Positions 50,967 through 60,609 of a stretch of DNA of 64,000 nt are shown one piece after another. Numbering within the stretch: position 1 is the stretch's first letter; each line of letters opens with the position of its first letter. Origin of the DNA: Lachnospiraceae bacterium MD308 (lineage in GTDB: Bacteria; Bacillota; Clostridia; Lachnospirales; Lachnospiraceae); assembly GCA_000403475.2 (NCBI GenBank), contig KE159796.1:653736-717735 (forward strand). The letters are read 5' to 3'. Both the position numbers and the translations under genes were made by a program. The notes under the pieces are model-generated. The model did no database searches. It was not told the origin of the DNA and saw only the letters and a list, made by a program, of their open reading frames with translations.

Positions 50967-52361
50967 ATGATTAAAGAGAACAGAAGATTATTCAAGATAT
51001 TCAATTGTATAACAGAAGGGGTATTGTTTTTTCTTGCATATTTAATAGCTACATATATCCGGTTTGACGTAATGTACGGAGATATACCGATGCTGCATAT
51101 TGCATGGAATTATCAATGCTTTTTTGCTGTATTGTGCTATGTTATGATTGTGCTGATCCTCTGCTATCTTACGAAACAGTACCGCTACAATGCCATCACG
51201 CAGCCGAATGTACTTCTGACGGGAAAGCTTTGTGTGGTAAATGCAGCGGGGCTTCTGTTGCTGGCATCTTTCTTATATGTTACAAGGATTGTTGACTTCT
51301 CGCGTTACGCTATTTTTTTGTTTTACCTTATATCAACAGGTCTGATAATTGTGAAACGGGCAGTGGTATCTGTTTTGTTTCAGGATTATTGTAAAAAGGG
51401 ACGGTATTTTACCAATATTGTCGTTGTTGGAAACGGAGCGCTGGCGGCGGATTATATTGAGTCGGTAAACCGGCGGGTCAATATGGGGATGCGGATTCTT
51501 GGTTATGTAAGTAAGAGTATAAAAGAAGGATTGGGGAAAAATCTTGGGAGATATGAAGATCTGGAGCAGATCTTAGAGGACAGTGATATTGAGGAAATTG
51601 TGATCGCCCTTGAGGGGCATGAAGTGCAGTTTATGCCAATGGTCATTGCGGCAGGAGAAAAGTCAGGGGTTAAGATCAGTATCATACCATTTTATAACAA
51701 CTATATTCCGAATCATCCATCTATAGAAGTAATCGGAAACAGCAAGCTGATGAATATCCGGCAGATTCCACTGGATAATATCATACTGGCATTTCTGAAA
51801 AGAGGTATGGACATCGTTGGAAGTATTCTATTGATTATCATAACCAGTCCTGTTATGTTGTTAGTGGCTGTAGGAATCAGGATGTCCAGTCCGGGACCGG
51901 TGCTCTTTAAGCAGGAGCGGATAGGCAGGTATAAAAGACCCTTTACGATGTACAAATTCCGAAGCATGCGTGTAAATGCTGCTGAGACAACCGGGTGGAG
52001 CAAGGATGTGGATCCGCGCAAGACGAAGTTCGGGAGCTTTATACGTAAGTGCAGTCTGGACGAGCTGCCACAATTTTTTAATGTATTGAAAGGCGATATG
52101 AGCCTGATCGGACCGCGTCCGGAAGTTCCGTTCCACGTAGAACATTTTAAGGATGAGATTCCCCTTTATCTGGTACGGCAGCAAGTGCGGCCTGGAATTA
52201 CCGGATGGGCGCAGGTAAAGGGATTCCGTGGTAATACCAGTATTAAAGGACGGATTGAATGTGATATCTGGTATATTGAAAACTGGTCTCTGTTTTTGGA
52301 TATAAAGATACTGTTCATGACCGTGTTCGGCGGCATGATCAATCAGGAAAAATTGAGTTAG
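50967..52361 (+). CDS. Undecaprenyl-phosphate sugar-1-phosphate transferase (initiating enzyme)
   Basis: This polyprenyl glycosylphosphotransferase starts repeat-unit synthesis by moving a hexose-1-phosphate to undecaprenyl phosphate. The 464-residue protein has four N-terminal membrane helices (about 10-130), a Rossmann-like domain (about 150-265), a fifth membrane segment (about 275-300; KRGMDIVGSILLIIITSPVM) and the catalytic PglC/WbaP-like core with KFRSMRVNA, SLDELPQFFNVLKGDMSLIG and GPRPE. ATG at 50967 follows GAGGAAAAG; TTG/ATG at 50937 lacks a ribosome binding site. It heads the cluster, as usual. Sugar unknown. Confidence 0.93.
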   Translation: MIKENRRLFKIFNCITEGVLFFLAYLIATYIRFDVMYGDIPMLHIAWNYQCFFAVLCYVMIVLILCYLTKQYRYNAITQPNVLLTGKLCVVNAAGLLLLASFLYVTRIVDFSRYAIFLFYLISTGLIIVKRAVVSVLFQDYCKKGRYFTNIVVVGNGALAADYIESVNRRVNMGMRILGYVSKSIKEGLGKNLGRYEDLEQILEDSDIEEIVIALEGHEVQFMPMVIAAGEKSGVKISIIPFYNNYIPNHPSIEVIGNSKLMNIRQIPLDNIILAFLKRGMDIVGSILLIIITSPVMLLVAVGIRMSSPGPVLFKQERIGRYKRPFTMYKFRSMRVNAAETTGWSKDVDPRKTKFGSFIRKCSLDELPQFFNVLKGDMSLIGPRPEVPFHVEHFKDEIPLYLVRQQVRPGITGWAQVKGFRGNTSIKGRIECDIWYIENWSLFLDIKILFMTVFGGMINQEKLS

Positions 52362-52372
52362 CGGAGAAGGTT

Positions 52373-53125
52373 ATGAAGGATATAAAGATTATCGTAGCAA
52401 CGCATAAGAAGTACTGGATGCCGTCTGATCCGATGTATCTTCCTCTCCATGTGGGGAGGGAAGGAAAAAAGGATTTGGGGTATACCGGGGATGATACCGG
52501 AGATAATATTTCTCTTAAGAATAAGAATTATTGTGAACTGACGGGCTTATATTGGGCGTGGAAGAATCTGGATGCTGATTATGTCGGGGTGGCGCATTAC
52601 AGAAGGCATTTTGTGGACAAGAGGGGCGGGGGAAGTAAGCAGGATAAGGTGCTTACACAGGTGCAGCTGGAACAGATCCTGAAAGAAACGGACATTGTAC
52701 TGCCAAAGCCAAGGAACTATTACATAGAGACGAATTACAGCCAGTATGTACATGCACATCATGCGGAGGATCTGGATGTGACAAGAGAGATTTTGGAAGA
52801 AAAATATCCGTCCTATGTAAAAGCATTTGATGAGAGCATGAAACGTACATATGGGCACCGGTTCAATATGTTTGTTATGCAGAAAGAATATTTTAGGCAG
52901 TATTGTGAATGGCTGTTTGATATTCTTTTTGAACTGGAGAAGAGATTGGATATATCGGATTATAGTGAGAATGATGCCAGAGTGTTTGGGTTTGTCAGTG
53001 AGAGACTGCTGGACGTGTGGTTGGATGCTAATCATTTGAAGTATGAAAATATAGCGGTACAATTTATGGAAAGGCAGAATTGGGTGAAAAAGGGAGGAAG
53101 TTTTTTAAAAAGAAAGTTTAGTTAA
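52373..53125 (+). CDS. DUF4422 family polysaccharide glycosyltransferase-like protein
   Basis: The 250-residue DUF4422 protein (KIIVATHKKYWMPSDPMYLPLHVG; LTGLYWAWKNLDADYVGVAHYRRHF; ENDARVFGFVSERLLDVWL) belongs to a family found in capsule and O-antigen clusters and believed to contain glycosyltransferases. There is no membrane segment. GGAGAAGG lies just before ATG. It is 11 bases after the initiating transferase gene, consistent with adding an early sugar; donor and linkage are unknown. Confidence 0.88.
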   Translation: MKDIKIIVATHKKYWMPSDPMYLPLHVGREGKKDLGYTGDDTGDNISLKNKNYCELTGLYWAWKNLDADYVGVAHYRRHFVDKRGGGSKQDKVLTQVQLEQILKETDIVLPKPRNYYIETNYSQYVHAHHAEDLDVTREILEEKYPSYVKAFDESMKRTYGHRFNMFVMQKEYFRQYCEWLFDILFELEKRLDISDYSENDARVFGFVSERLLDVWLDANHLKYENIAVQFMERQNWVKKGGSFLKRKFS

Positions 53126-53140
53126 AGGTAAAATTTGTTA

Positions 53141-53149
53141 TGATATAAT
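53141..53149 (+). promoter_or_regulatory. Extended -10 promoter before the Wzz-like gene
   Basis: TGA-TATAAT at 53141-53149, 56 bases before the next ATG. Base composition becomes clearly AT-rich from here. Confidence 0.5.
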
Positions 53150-53205
53150 ATTTTGGTAATATTGCAGAGTGCTACTGTAAAATAAAACGTAAGGAGATTT
53201 TTGTA

Positions 53206-54741
53206 ATGGAAAATTATCAACAGAAAGAAAGAAAGATATGTTTTATGGATTGTGTTTGGAATATATTTTTTAAATGGAGGATATTGATCATAACTGTGGT
53301 TTTTTTTGCGGTTTTATTTGGAATGTTGAAATATATGAAAGACAGTAAAGAAAAGGTAGAACGGGAAAAAGCAGAGAGCAATGTAGTTACTGAAATTTCT
53401 GAAGAAGATATTCAGAATCAGCTTAAAAATTTGTCTGACATTGATAAAGCGAAAGCTGAAACAGCAATGAACTATGTTAAATCGTTATATGGTAAAAAGA
53501 AGTATGCTAAAAACGCTGCAATTATGAAATTGGATTCTTATAATGTAAATCGAGTAGAACTTTGTTATAGTATAGAGTCCGAGAAAAATATGTCAAAACT
53601 TGTTTCAGCATATAGCAATGTGTTTCAAAAATCTGATGTGAAGTCCTTGCTTGTAGCAGAATCAGAGGGAACAATGCAAAACGATGATGTGTCGGAAATG
53701 ATAATAGTTAGAAATGGCGGGGAGAGTTTTCAGACATACAATGCAAATAAGTATGTGGTGTCTGCGAATGACACAAATGGGTATACGATTTCTGCCAATA
53801 ATGAAAGCACGTTTTTGTATATTACAGCACGTGGAAATAATGAAGAGCAGGCTCAAAAATTTGCGGATAGAATTAAGCTTGTGATGGAAGAGAATTTTGT
53901 GGAAATTGAAAAGTTGTACGGTAAACACTCGCTGACACTGATACAAGAAAGTTGTATGAGCGGCAGAGACAGTGGGATAACTGCTTTGCAAGACGAGGTC
54001 TACAAATCGATATATGAGATGTCCCGAGATATTGTTGACAGCGCTGGAAAAATGAGTAAAGAAGCGGCTCAAGTAGTTGATAATTATGAGGTGGTGCTAG
54101 ACAAGGGGTTATCAGAAGATAATGCTTCAGAGAACATAGAGACGGAAAACAAGGAGGTAATTAAGGTTTCGGTCAGCAAAAAGTGGGTGTTTTTTGGTGC
54201 TATATTTGGAGCTTTGATCATAGGTGGCATAGAAGTATTATTATGGCTGCTTGGAGGAAAGCTGAACTCACCGGATGAGCTGCAGCAGAATTTTGATATC
54301 CATCTATATGGGGTAGTTGAGGAAAGAAAAAAACATAAAATATTAGGTGTGATTGATGAGCTGATATACAGATTCAAAAATAGAAATAAAAAAATACTCA
54401 ATGAAAAGCAGAATTTCCAGATGATATTGTCAGGAATATGTCTGGATGCAAAAAGGAGAGGAATTTCTTCTATATATGTGACCGGAACTGAAATAGAGTC
54501 AATCGGTGAAAAAGCAATTATAAATGAACTTAAAAAAGAGCTTGCAGCAGAAGAAGTAAATTTGATCATTGGGAAAAATATTCTGTGTGATTCAGAAGCT
54601 CTTTTAGAGATGTCTCAGACAAGATACGTGATATTGGCTGAAGAGACAGGATGTTCCAAATATCAGGAAATTATCCGGGAAATGAATACCTGCCAGAATC
54701 AAAGTGTAGATATTCTTGGAAGTATCGTTTTTGCCCATTAA
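53206..54741 (+). CDS. Wzz/CapA-like chain-length regulator with degenerate kinase-like tail
   Basis: The 511-residue protein has membrane helices at about 25-45 (ILIITVVFFAVLFGMLKYM) and about 326-348 (VFFGAIFGALIIGGIEVLLWL), flanking an extracytoplasmic helical domain with low similarity to polysaccharide co-polymerases. After the second helix, the cytoplasmic tail (about 395-511) resembles a BY-kinase/CpsD fold at secondary-structure level (SSIYVTGTEIES near 421; DILGSIVFAH at the end) but has no Walker A or Walker B and no tyrosine cluster. It is probably a chain-length regulator fused to an inactive kinase-like domain. AAGGAG precedes ATG. Confidence 0.65.
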   Translation: MENYQQKERKICFMDCVWNIFFKWRILIITVVFFAVLFGMLKYMKDSKEKVEREKAESNVVTEISEEDIQNQLKNLSDIDKAKAETAMNYVKSLYGKKKYAKNAAIMKLDSYNVNRVELCYSIESEKNMSKLVSAYSNVFQKSDVKSLLVAESEGTMQNDDVSEMIIVRNGGESFQTYNANKYVVSANDTNGYTISANNESTFLYITARGNNEEQAQKFADRIKLVMEENFVEIEKLYGKHSLTLIQESCMSGRDSGITALQDEVYKSIYEMSRDIVDSAGKMSKEAAQVVDNYEVVLDKGLSEDNASENIETENKEVIKVSVSKKWVFFGAIFGALIIGGIEVLLWLLGGKLNSPDELQQNFDIHLYGVVEERKKHKILGVIDELIYRFKNRNKKILNEKQNFQMILSGICLDAKRRGISSIYVTGTEIESIGEKAIINELKKELAAEEVNLIIGKNILCDSEALLEMSQTRYVILAEETGCSKYQEIIREMNTCQNQSVDILGSIVFAH

Positions 54742-54758
54742 TCTGGAGGAGCAGAGAG

Positions 54759-55820
54759 ATGTCAGAAGTTTTCGAATATAATGATAAAATCAGTATCATT
54801 GTCCCGATTTATAATACTCCGGATATTTTGTTAAGGAAATGTGTAGAAAGTATTCTTCGCCAGACTTATAAAAATATTGAGCTGTTGTTAATTGATGATG
54901 GCTCAAAAGAAGAAGTTGCAAAAAATTGTGATCTTATTGCAGAAACTGACAGACGGATACGGATATACCATCAAGAAAACAAAGGTGTATCTGTATCACG
55001 CAATGTTGGGATTGAAAATTCGACGGGCAGTTATATTATGTTTGTAGATGCAGATGATACAATTGAAGACTGTATGTGTTCGAAAATGATTGGAGTTTTA
55101 GACAAAGAGGAAGCGGAAGTTGTTATATCTGGATATTTTCGGGATTATATGAATGGGAAAAGTGAAAAAGTTGTCTGGAATAGTGAAGTTACAACGTTCA
55201 GGGGAAAAGAAGAAGGACGTTTTTTGATCGATAATATGCTGCAGCTGGAAAAAGGATTGGCATATTGTTGGGGAAAATGCTATAGAAAAGATTTTCTTGA
55301 TGCTCATGCGCTCAGGTTGGATTCGCGCCTTTCGATAGGCGAAGATGCGGAGTTCTCATACAGGGTTTTAAAAAATGCCGATTGTGTATGTTACTTGCCG
55401 TGTCCGCTTTACCATTATTATTTTAATGAAAGCTCCACTGTTCGTGCGTTTAAAGCCAGTATTGCTGCTGATTACCTTAAGAGTGTACAGGTTATGGGAG
55501 AAGATTTGCTTGAAAGTTATAAAGATGACAGAAGTCTTTGTCAATCCTACTATAATTGGGTGTTATATCATCTTTTGCTTACGATGGTGAATTATTCTTT
55601 CCATCCCCAAAATCCGCAAAAGAAAGGCGAGAAAATAAAAAAATTCAGGAGATTGTGTTGTCATCCAATATATAAAAGAGCACTATCCCATGTAAATTAT
55701 CATTGTTTTAGTATTACAAGGGCAGTTCCGCTTTTTTTTATAGTACACAAGTTATATATAGTAGATTATGTTGTAGCAATGTTTCGGCATTGGCAATTCA
55801 AAAGGAGAAATCATTTATAA
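54759..55820 (+). CDS. Glycosyltransferase family 2
   Basis: The 353-residue GT-A enzyme begins MSEVFEYNDKISIIVPIYNT and carries ESILRQTYKNIELLLIDDGS, SVSRNVGIENSTGSYIMFVD and the DxD motif DADDTIED (about 92-99). It is a typical inverting GT2 of polysaccharide clusters, adding a sugar to the lipid-linked repeat unit. ATG at 54759 has GGAGGAG upstream; an earlier in-frame ATG at 54651 would overlap the Wzz-like gene by 90 bases. It abuts the next gene directly. Confidence 0.92.
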   Translation: MSEVFEYNDKISIIVPIYNTPDILLRKCVESILRQTYKNIELLLIDDGSKEEVAKNCDLIAETDRRIRIYHQENKGVSVSRNVGIENSTGSYIMFVDADDTIEDCMCSKMIGVLDKEEAEVVISGYFRDYMNGKSEKVVWNSEVTTFRGKEEGRFLIDNMLQLEKGLAYCWGKCYRKDFLDAHALRLDSRLSIGEDAEFSYRVLKNADCVCYLPCPLYHYYFNESSTVRAFKASIAADYLKSVQVMGEDLLESYKDDRSLCQSYYNWVLYHLLLTMVNYSFHPQNPQKKGEKIKKFRRLCCHPIYKRALSHVNYHCFSITRAVPLFFIVHKLYIVDYVVAMFRHWQFKRRNHL

Positions 55821-56990
55821 ATGTTGCAGTATAATAAAAAGTATTTACAGACAGAAAATTATATTTATTTCTTTGCATTGTTTGTATTTTTGACATCAAC
55901 AATACTTTCAAGAACTATCTGGAGTTATTCGCTAGGAGAGAGTTTTAATGTTTTTTTAAAATTAATGCGATACGTTTCATATATTGTGTGCATGTTCAAG
56001 ATTGCTTCCGAAAATTATTATTTTTCTGATTTTTGGAAAATTGTTCTAATTGTACTTTTTGCTGTGATTGCTGGCTATCGTTCAGGGGGAACACTTATTT
56101 TTACTTATAGTTTCATCTTTCTTTCTTCTTATAAAATAGAAAAAAGGATGATTATAAAGAGTGCAGTTTGTATACAATTCTGTTTATGGTTGATAATTGT
56201 GATTTCTTCTCAGGTTGGGCTGAATTTAGATTATATTTTCGATGCTGGGACAAGGAACAGGCATGCTTTGGGATTTACATGGACAACTACGCCGACAATT
56301 ATGTTCTTTTTTATTTTTCTGGAATATATGTATATACGTAAAAAAAGAATCAAAAATATAGAATATATACTGTTTTTGGTGGTAAGTTATGTATTGTATC
56401 GGCTTACAGATACAAGATTTGTTTTTGTTCTTTCTATATTGGCAATTATTTGTTTTTGGCTTTTGAATCATATTAAGATTGTTAAACTCATAATGGAAAA
56501 ATTTAGGCTTGTATGGATAATGATGCCAACATTTATTGCTGTCTGTTCTTGTTATTTTTATTGTAATTACGTAACGGGAAATTGGATGTGGGAGAAATTC
56601 AATAATTTGTTATCAGGTCGCTTGAAATTAGGAAGTTCAGCATTTAAGATGTATGGGATTACAATGTTTGGACAGGAAATTGAGTGGATTGGTCATGGTT
56701 ATCAGGCAAAAGAGGGTATATATAATTATGTGGATTGTTCATATCTGCATATATTAATTCAGGATGGGGCAATTTTTCTTGGAATATGCCTTATGATGTA
56801 TACATTTATTTTGTTAAAAGCGATTCAGGAAGAGGATTATCATTTGTGCGGATGCATATTGTTGATTTTAGTTTTTAGTATTACGGAGCCCTTTTTATTG
56901 AATTTGATGTTTAATCCTTTTCCATTGCTTGCTGTAAGTTATCTGGGTGAAAGGAAAAAGGAATGGGTGCAGGTAAACAGAAATCTTTGA
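55821..56990 (+). CDS. Wzy-like polysaccharide polymerase (O-antigen ligase/polymerase-like)
   Basis: The 389-residue protein has about ten hydrophobic helices across its length and short loops, very AT-rich coding and poor sequence conservation, as expected of Wzy polymerases. A larger extracytoplasmic loop region (about 255-305; NYVTGNWMWEKFNNLLSGRLKLG, GITMFGQEIEWIGHG) resembles the family's HGYQ-type segment. It starts immediately after the GT2 stop and overlaps the flippase gene by 28 bases. Identification rests on topology and gene context. Confidence 0.78.
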   Translation: MLQYNKKYLQTENYIYFFALFVFLTSTILSRTIWSYSLGESFNVFLKLMRYVSYIVCMFKIASENYYFSDFWKIVLIVLFAVIAGYRSGGTLIFTYSFIFLSSYKIEKRMIIKSAVCIQFCLWLIIVISSQVGLNLDYIFDAGTRNRHALGFTWTTTPTIMFFFIFLEYMYIRKKRIKNIEYILFLVVSYVLYRLTDTRFVFVLSILAIICFWLLNHIKIVKLIMEKFRLVWIMMPTFIAVCSCYFYCNYVTGNWMWEKFNNLLSGRLKLGSSAFKMYGITMFGQEIEWIGHGYQAKEGIYNYVDCSYLHILIQDGAIFLGICLMMYTFILLKAIQEEDYHLCGCILLILVFSITEPFLLNLMFNPFPLLAVSYLGERKKEWVQVNRNL

Positions 56991-58432
56991 AAATAAATTT
57001 TATAATGAATGTTATTCTGACAATGTCATCGTTTATTTTTCCTTTGATTACATTTCCGTATGTATCCAGGGTATTGATGCCGTCAGGTATGGGAAAGGTT
57101 TCTTTTGCAATGGCATTCGTCACTTATTTTTCTATGTTTGCTCAGATGGGAATCCCAACATATGGGATTCGTGCATGTGCGAAAGTAAGAGATGACAGGA
57201 AGAAGCTGTCGAAGACAGTACAGGAGATTATGATTATTAATCTTTTAATGTGTGTAGTTGTCTATATTGTATATTTTGCTTTCTTAGCGGTAATTCCAAG
57301 AGTGCGTCAGGACAGGACATTGTTTTTGATAATGGGTACAATGATTGTGTTTAACGCTATAGGGGTTGAATGGCTGTATAAAGCGTTAGAAAAGTATTCA
57401 TATATTACTATAAGATCAATTGTCTTCAAGTTCATTGCTTTGCTGCTGATGTTTGGCTTAGTACATACCAGACGGGACTATTTAATATATGGAGGTATTG
57501 TAATATTTGCATCGTCAGCTTCTAATATTTTTAATTTTATTAATCTCAAAAAATATATTAGTATAAGTCCGCAGAAAAATTATAATTTCAAACAGCATAT
57601 AGGAATGATTCTGATTTTTTTTGCAATGTCCGTGGCAACTACAATTTACACAAATCTTGATACAGTTATGTTAGGCTTTATGAAGACAGACACTGATGTC
57701 GGATATTATAATGCGGCAGTAAAAATCAAATCAATACTTGTAAGTGTTGTTACATCGCTGGGGACAGTACTGCTTCCAAGAGCTTCGTATTATGTTGAAC
57801 AAAACAATATAGAAGAATTTTACCGTATTGCAAAAAAAGCATTGAACTTTATATTTGTTATTGCAATTCCGATAACTGTTTATTTTATTTTATTTGCAGA
57901 GGAAGGAATTAATTTCTTGTCTGGAGAAGCGTATGCGGGAGCAATACTTCCTATGAAAGTTATTATGCCGACAGTTCTATTTATTGGTGTTACCAACGTT
58001 TTAGGTATTCAGATGATGGTTCCTTTAGGAAAAGAGAAGCAGGTTTTATATTCCGAAATAGCAGGAGCTATAGTAGATTTTGTGTTAAATATAGTGTGCA
58101 TTCCCAGACTTGGGGCGGCAGGGGCCGCAGTGGGAACCTTAGCGGCTGAAATAGTTGTATGTATCTGGCAGATGACAACTATGAGAAAAGAGTTAAAGAA
58201 ACTTTTTGTATCTATAAAATATTGGCTGTTAATTGCTGCTACCGCGATTTCTGCTTCTGTCTCTGTTCAAGTAAAGATATTGGAGACGGGAGTTTTTGTG
58301 TGTCTTGTACTTTCGGCAGGTTGTTTTTGTGTTATATATATGGTCATACTACTATTAGGAAAAGAAGAACTTACTATTGAAGTACTTGGACAGATAAAAG
58401 AACGAGTGATGAGGCTAAAGGTATTGAAATGA
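56963..58432 (+). CDS. Wzx-like polysaccharide flippase
   Basis: The 489-residue MATE/RfbX-type transporter has about 12-14 membrane helices (starting NFIMNVILTMSSFIFPLITF; FPYVSRVLMPSGMGKVSFA). It moves lipid-linked repeat units across the membrane for polymerisation. It overlaps the Wzy gene and shares ATGA with licD, so it is translationally coupled on both sides. Confidence 0.92.
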   Translation: MGAGKQKSLKINFIMNVILTMSSFIFPLITFPYVSRVLMPSGMGKVSFAMAFVTYFSMFAQMGIPTYGIRACAKVRDDRKKLSKTVQEIMIINLLMCVVVYIVYFAFLAVIPRVRQDRTLFLIMGTMIVFNAIGVEWLYKALEKYSYITIRSIVFKFIALLLMFGLVHTRRDYLIYGGIVIFASSASNIFNFINLKKYISISPQKNYNFKQHIGMILIFFAMSVATTIYTNLDTVMLGFMKTDTDVGYYNAAVKIKSILVSVVTSLGTVLLPRASYYVEQNNIEEFYRIAKKALNFIFVIAIPITVYFILFAEEGINFLSGEAYAGAILPMKVIMPTVLFIGVTNVLGIQMMVPLGKEKQVLYSEIAGAIVDFVLNIVCIPRLGAAGAAVGTLAAEIVVCIWQMTTMRKELKKLFVSIKYWLLIAATAISASVSVQVKILETGVFVCLVLSAGCFCVIYMVILLLGKEELTIEVLGQIKERVMRLKVLK

Positions 58433-58836
58433 AGAGATTAAATTTAGATGAAATAAAAGATATAGAATTATCACTTTTAATTGAATTTGATAAACTGTGT
58501 AAAAAGAACGGATTGTATTACACATTATGCGGAGGGACATTGTTGGGTGCAGTTCGGCATAGAGGTTTTATTCCGTGGGATGATGATATTGATATACTGA
58601 TGCCGAGACCGGATTATGACAGATTGTTGAATAATTTGTATATTGACAGGAGGACTTTGCCGACACATATGGAATTTGTCAGTTGGAAAGAGGGTTCTTC
58701 TAATTTCCTATTTATTAAACTGATGGATAATCGTACAAAAGTTGTTGTAGATTACCTTAATCCTGCTCTGGGAGGAAAACATATTTGGATAGATATCTTT
58801 CCAATTGGCGGAAACCAGAGGTTGTGCTGTGCCTGA
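58429..58836 (+). pseudogene. LicD-family transferase, 3' truncated by an insertion element
   Basis: LicD proteins add phosphocholine or related phospho-substituents to surface sugars. The preserved N-terminal 127 residues show CGGTLLGAVRHRGFIPWDDD and DIDILMPRPDYDR (the nucleotidyltransferase-like metal site) and IWIDIFPIGG. Homologues continue for another 130 residues. Here the frame runs into NQRLCCA and stops, coinciding with the predicted left end of an IS1182-like element at about 58810. The missing 3' half is not found after the element. It overlaps the flippase gene by ATGA. Confidence 0.85.
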
Positions 58837-60586
58837 AACAGATACGGGATTTTGGTGAAGGGCGCACTTTTCCAGACCTGCCTTTGAGAGGCAAGTCAAG
58901 AAAAAATCTTTATGGATTAAAGGTTGCTATTATGAAGCTGAATCCATTTTCTGTTTTTTAATCCGGGCATCCAAATGGATATTGATACTGGCAATCATAG
59001 CAAAGAAAGAATACCGTTTTTTGCTGTGGATCTTCATATCATGTAAATGATAATCATTGAGGATCCGGTTATTCACCCGTTCTGAACTTGTGCGGTTATT
59101 ATAAGTCTTTATGTATTCTTCTGTTCCCCTCGGGACAGGGGGATAAAGGCGGATATCCCAATCAGGTTTAGTATAAATGCAGCGCCCATAGGGAGAAGAG
59201 GAACAGGGAACTTTGCACGTACACTTTTCCTCTTTTCCACAGGCGACTGGGCAGCGCCATTTGCAATCATGGCGTTTGGGGCTGTATCCCCAGTAGATCA
59301 TGCGGAAGTCGGCAGGGCACAAAGGAGTCCCATCCGTATCAATATTTAAACGTTTCGGTATGGTTACGGGTCTGCCCCGGTTGGAATTGAGGTCAATAAA
59401 AGGAGAAATACGCCAGGTTTTGCATAATTCATAGGTTGGATAGTTATCATGTGCCGAATCAAGGCAAAGATTTTTGACCGGAAGGTCAGGAGTCAGCCGT
59501 CTGAATTCAGCGAGGGAGACGATGCCGGAAACACTGTCATGCCGTTTTGCATCAAAGAAACGAATATGAAGAGGAAGATCCGTCTGATACAGATCATTGT
59601 GGCAGGACAGCATGTAGAGAGTATGGCCATAGTAGTACATGTTAAGGTCACTGTCCCATCCCCAGGATGCGTCAGGATCAGAAAAATGGCGTGGACAAGA
59701 ACAGTTAGAGATACCATTTTCAGTGCAGCCACAAACTTTATGTCCGTAAGGGTTGGCATGTGAATGGACGCAAGTGCCGTCGCCGGAGACAGTAAGATTG
59801 TCAGGAGGAATCAGTCCAAGTTCCAGTGAAGGGACGATGGCAGCAATGGAAAAAAGCTGTTGAAGAGCTTTTTCATAATGGAAAGGGAAGTCCTGATGCT
59901 GTAAGGCAAAACTGGCAGCCTTTTGAGTGATGCCGGGATGTCGGTTAGGCAGTTTCTTGCCTTTATCCGGTTTGGAAGAAGGTTTTTTATTCTTATCAGG
60001 GGGAAAAGAACCTTGCGTCCCAGCTTTTCGAACCCTGGATTACAGAGCCAAAGGCGGTTGATAAAGTCAAAATAAGAGCCGAGAGGCGGGAGTTGGTCAG
60101 GAGAGCAGCCGATGAGCATAGCAAGGAGATCATCGGAACGAAGCTCGGCGACCCAGTTGGTAAGGATGGTAAACTTACGATCAAGCATGAGGATAAAGGA
60201 ACGCAGGATCTGGGGCTGGTTGATGGCAGGCCTGCCAGTATCAGAGTAGAAAGTGAAAAGAAATTCGCCCACAGGATCAAGGTTCATGGAAGTAAGTTTG
60301 TTCCAGGAATCAGACATGGAATAAAGTTTTTTAAGCTGTGAAGGATTTAATAAAGCCACAGCTTCAGGAATAAAATGCTGGTATTCAGCGTGGGAATCCC
60401 AATGTTTCAGTATGGTTGGCACCTCCGAAAAAAGAATTTCTTTTAACGAAGGGCGGAGCCCCCGATTTTGGGGCGCTTGTCAACCCTTTTTTGAAAATTT
60501 ATTCAAAAAATGTGCAGAAATAATGAGGTGAAACCCAAAAATAAAACAATAAAAAAGAGCGGAAATATGGATACTTCAGAGTTTCC
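58810..60586 (-). mobile_element. IS1182-like insertion sequence (ends approximate)
   Basis: A transposase of IS1182 type sits on the minus strand. The ends are inferred: GGAAAC at 58810-58815 and GTTTCC at 60581-60586 face each other, where licD similarity stops and the adjacent glycosyltransferase similarity starts. The longer flanking match (GAGG/GAAGT region) is imperfect. Flanking four-base direct repeats do not match, which suggests that a deletion or rearrangement followed insertion. Length would be about 1.78 kb. Confidence 0.5.
58930..60422 (-). pseudogene. IS1182-family transposase, frameshifted
   Basis: The N-terminal part (60422 down to about 60000) starts MPTILKHWDSHAEYQHFIPE and has the DUF772-like region; the C-terminal part (to 58930) has DSAHDNYPTYE and the DDE-type core, with a cysteine cluster CKWRCPVACGKEEKCTCKVPC. 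Reading PDKNKKPSSKPDKGKKLPNR joins them if one C is added to the five-base C run at 60003-59999. With the run as given, the upper frame stops at 59811. A -1 ribosomal slip on that run could restore it, but that is not known for this family. About 497 residues if repaired. Confidence 0.85.
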
Positions 60587-60609
60587 GAGACCGCTCTATA
60601 TAGAATGAG

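Noticed and set aside
58837-58929. Remaining 3' half of licD directly past the broken end
   Set aside because: The bases to 58929 do not continue LicD; they look like non-coding end of the insertion element including a hairpin at about 58879-58901.
59449-59763. Plus-strand 104-residue frame inside the transposase
   Set aside because: It is antisense to the conserved DDE region and has no ribosome binding site or family match.
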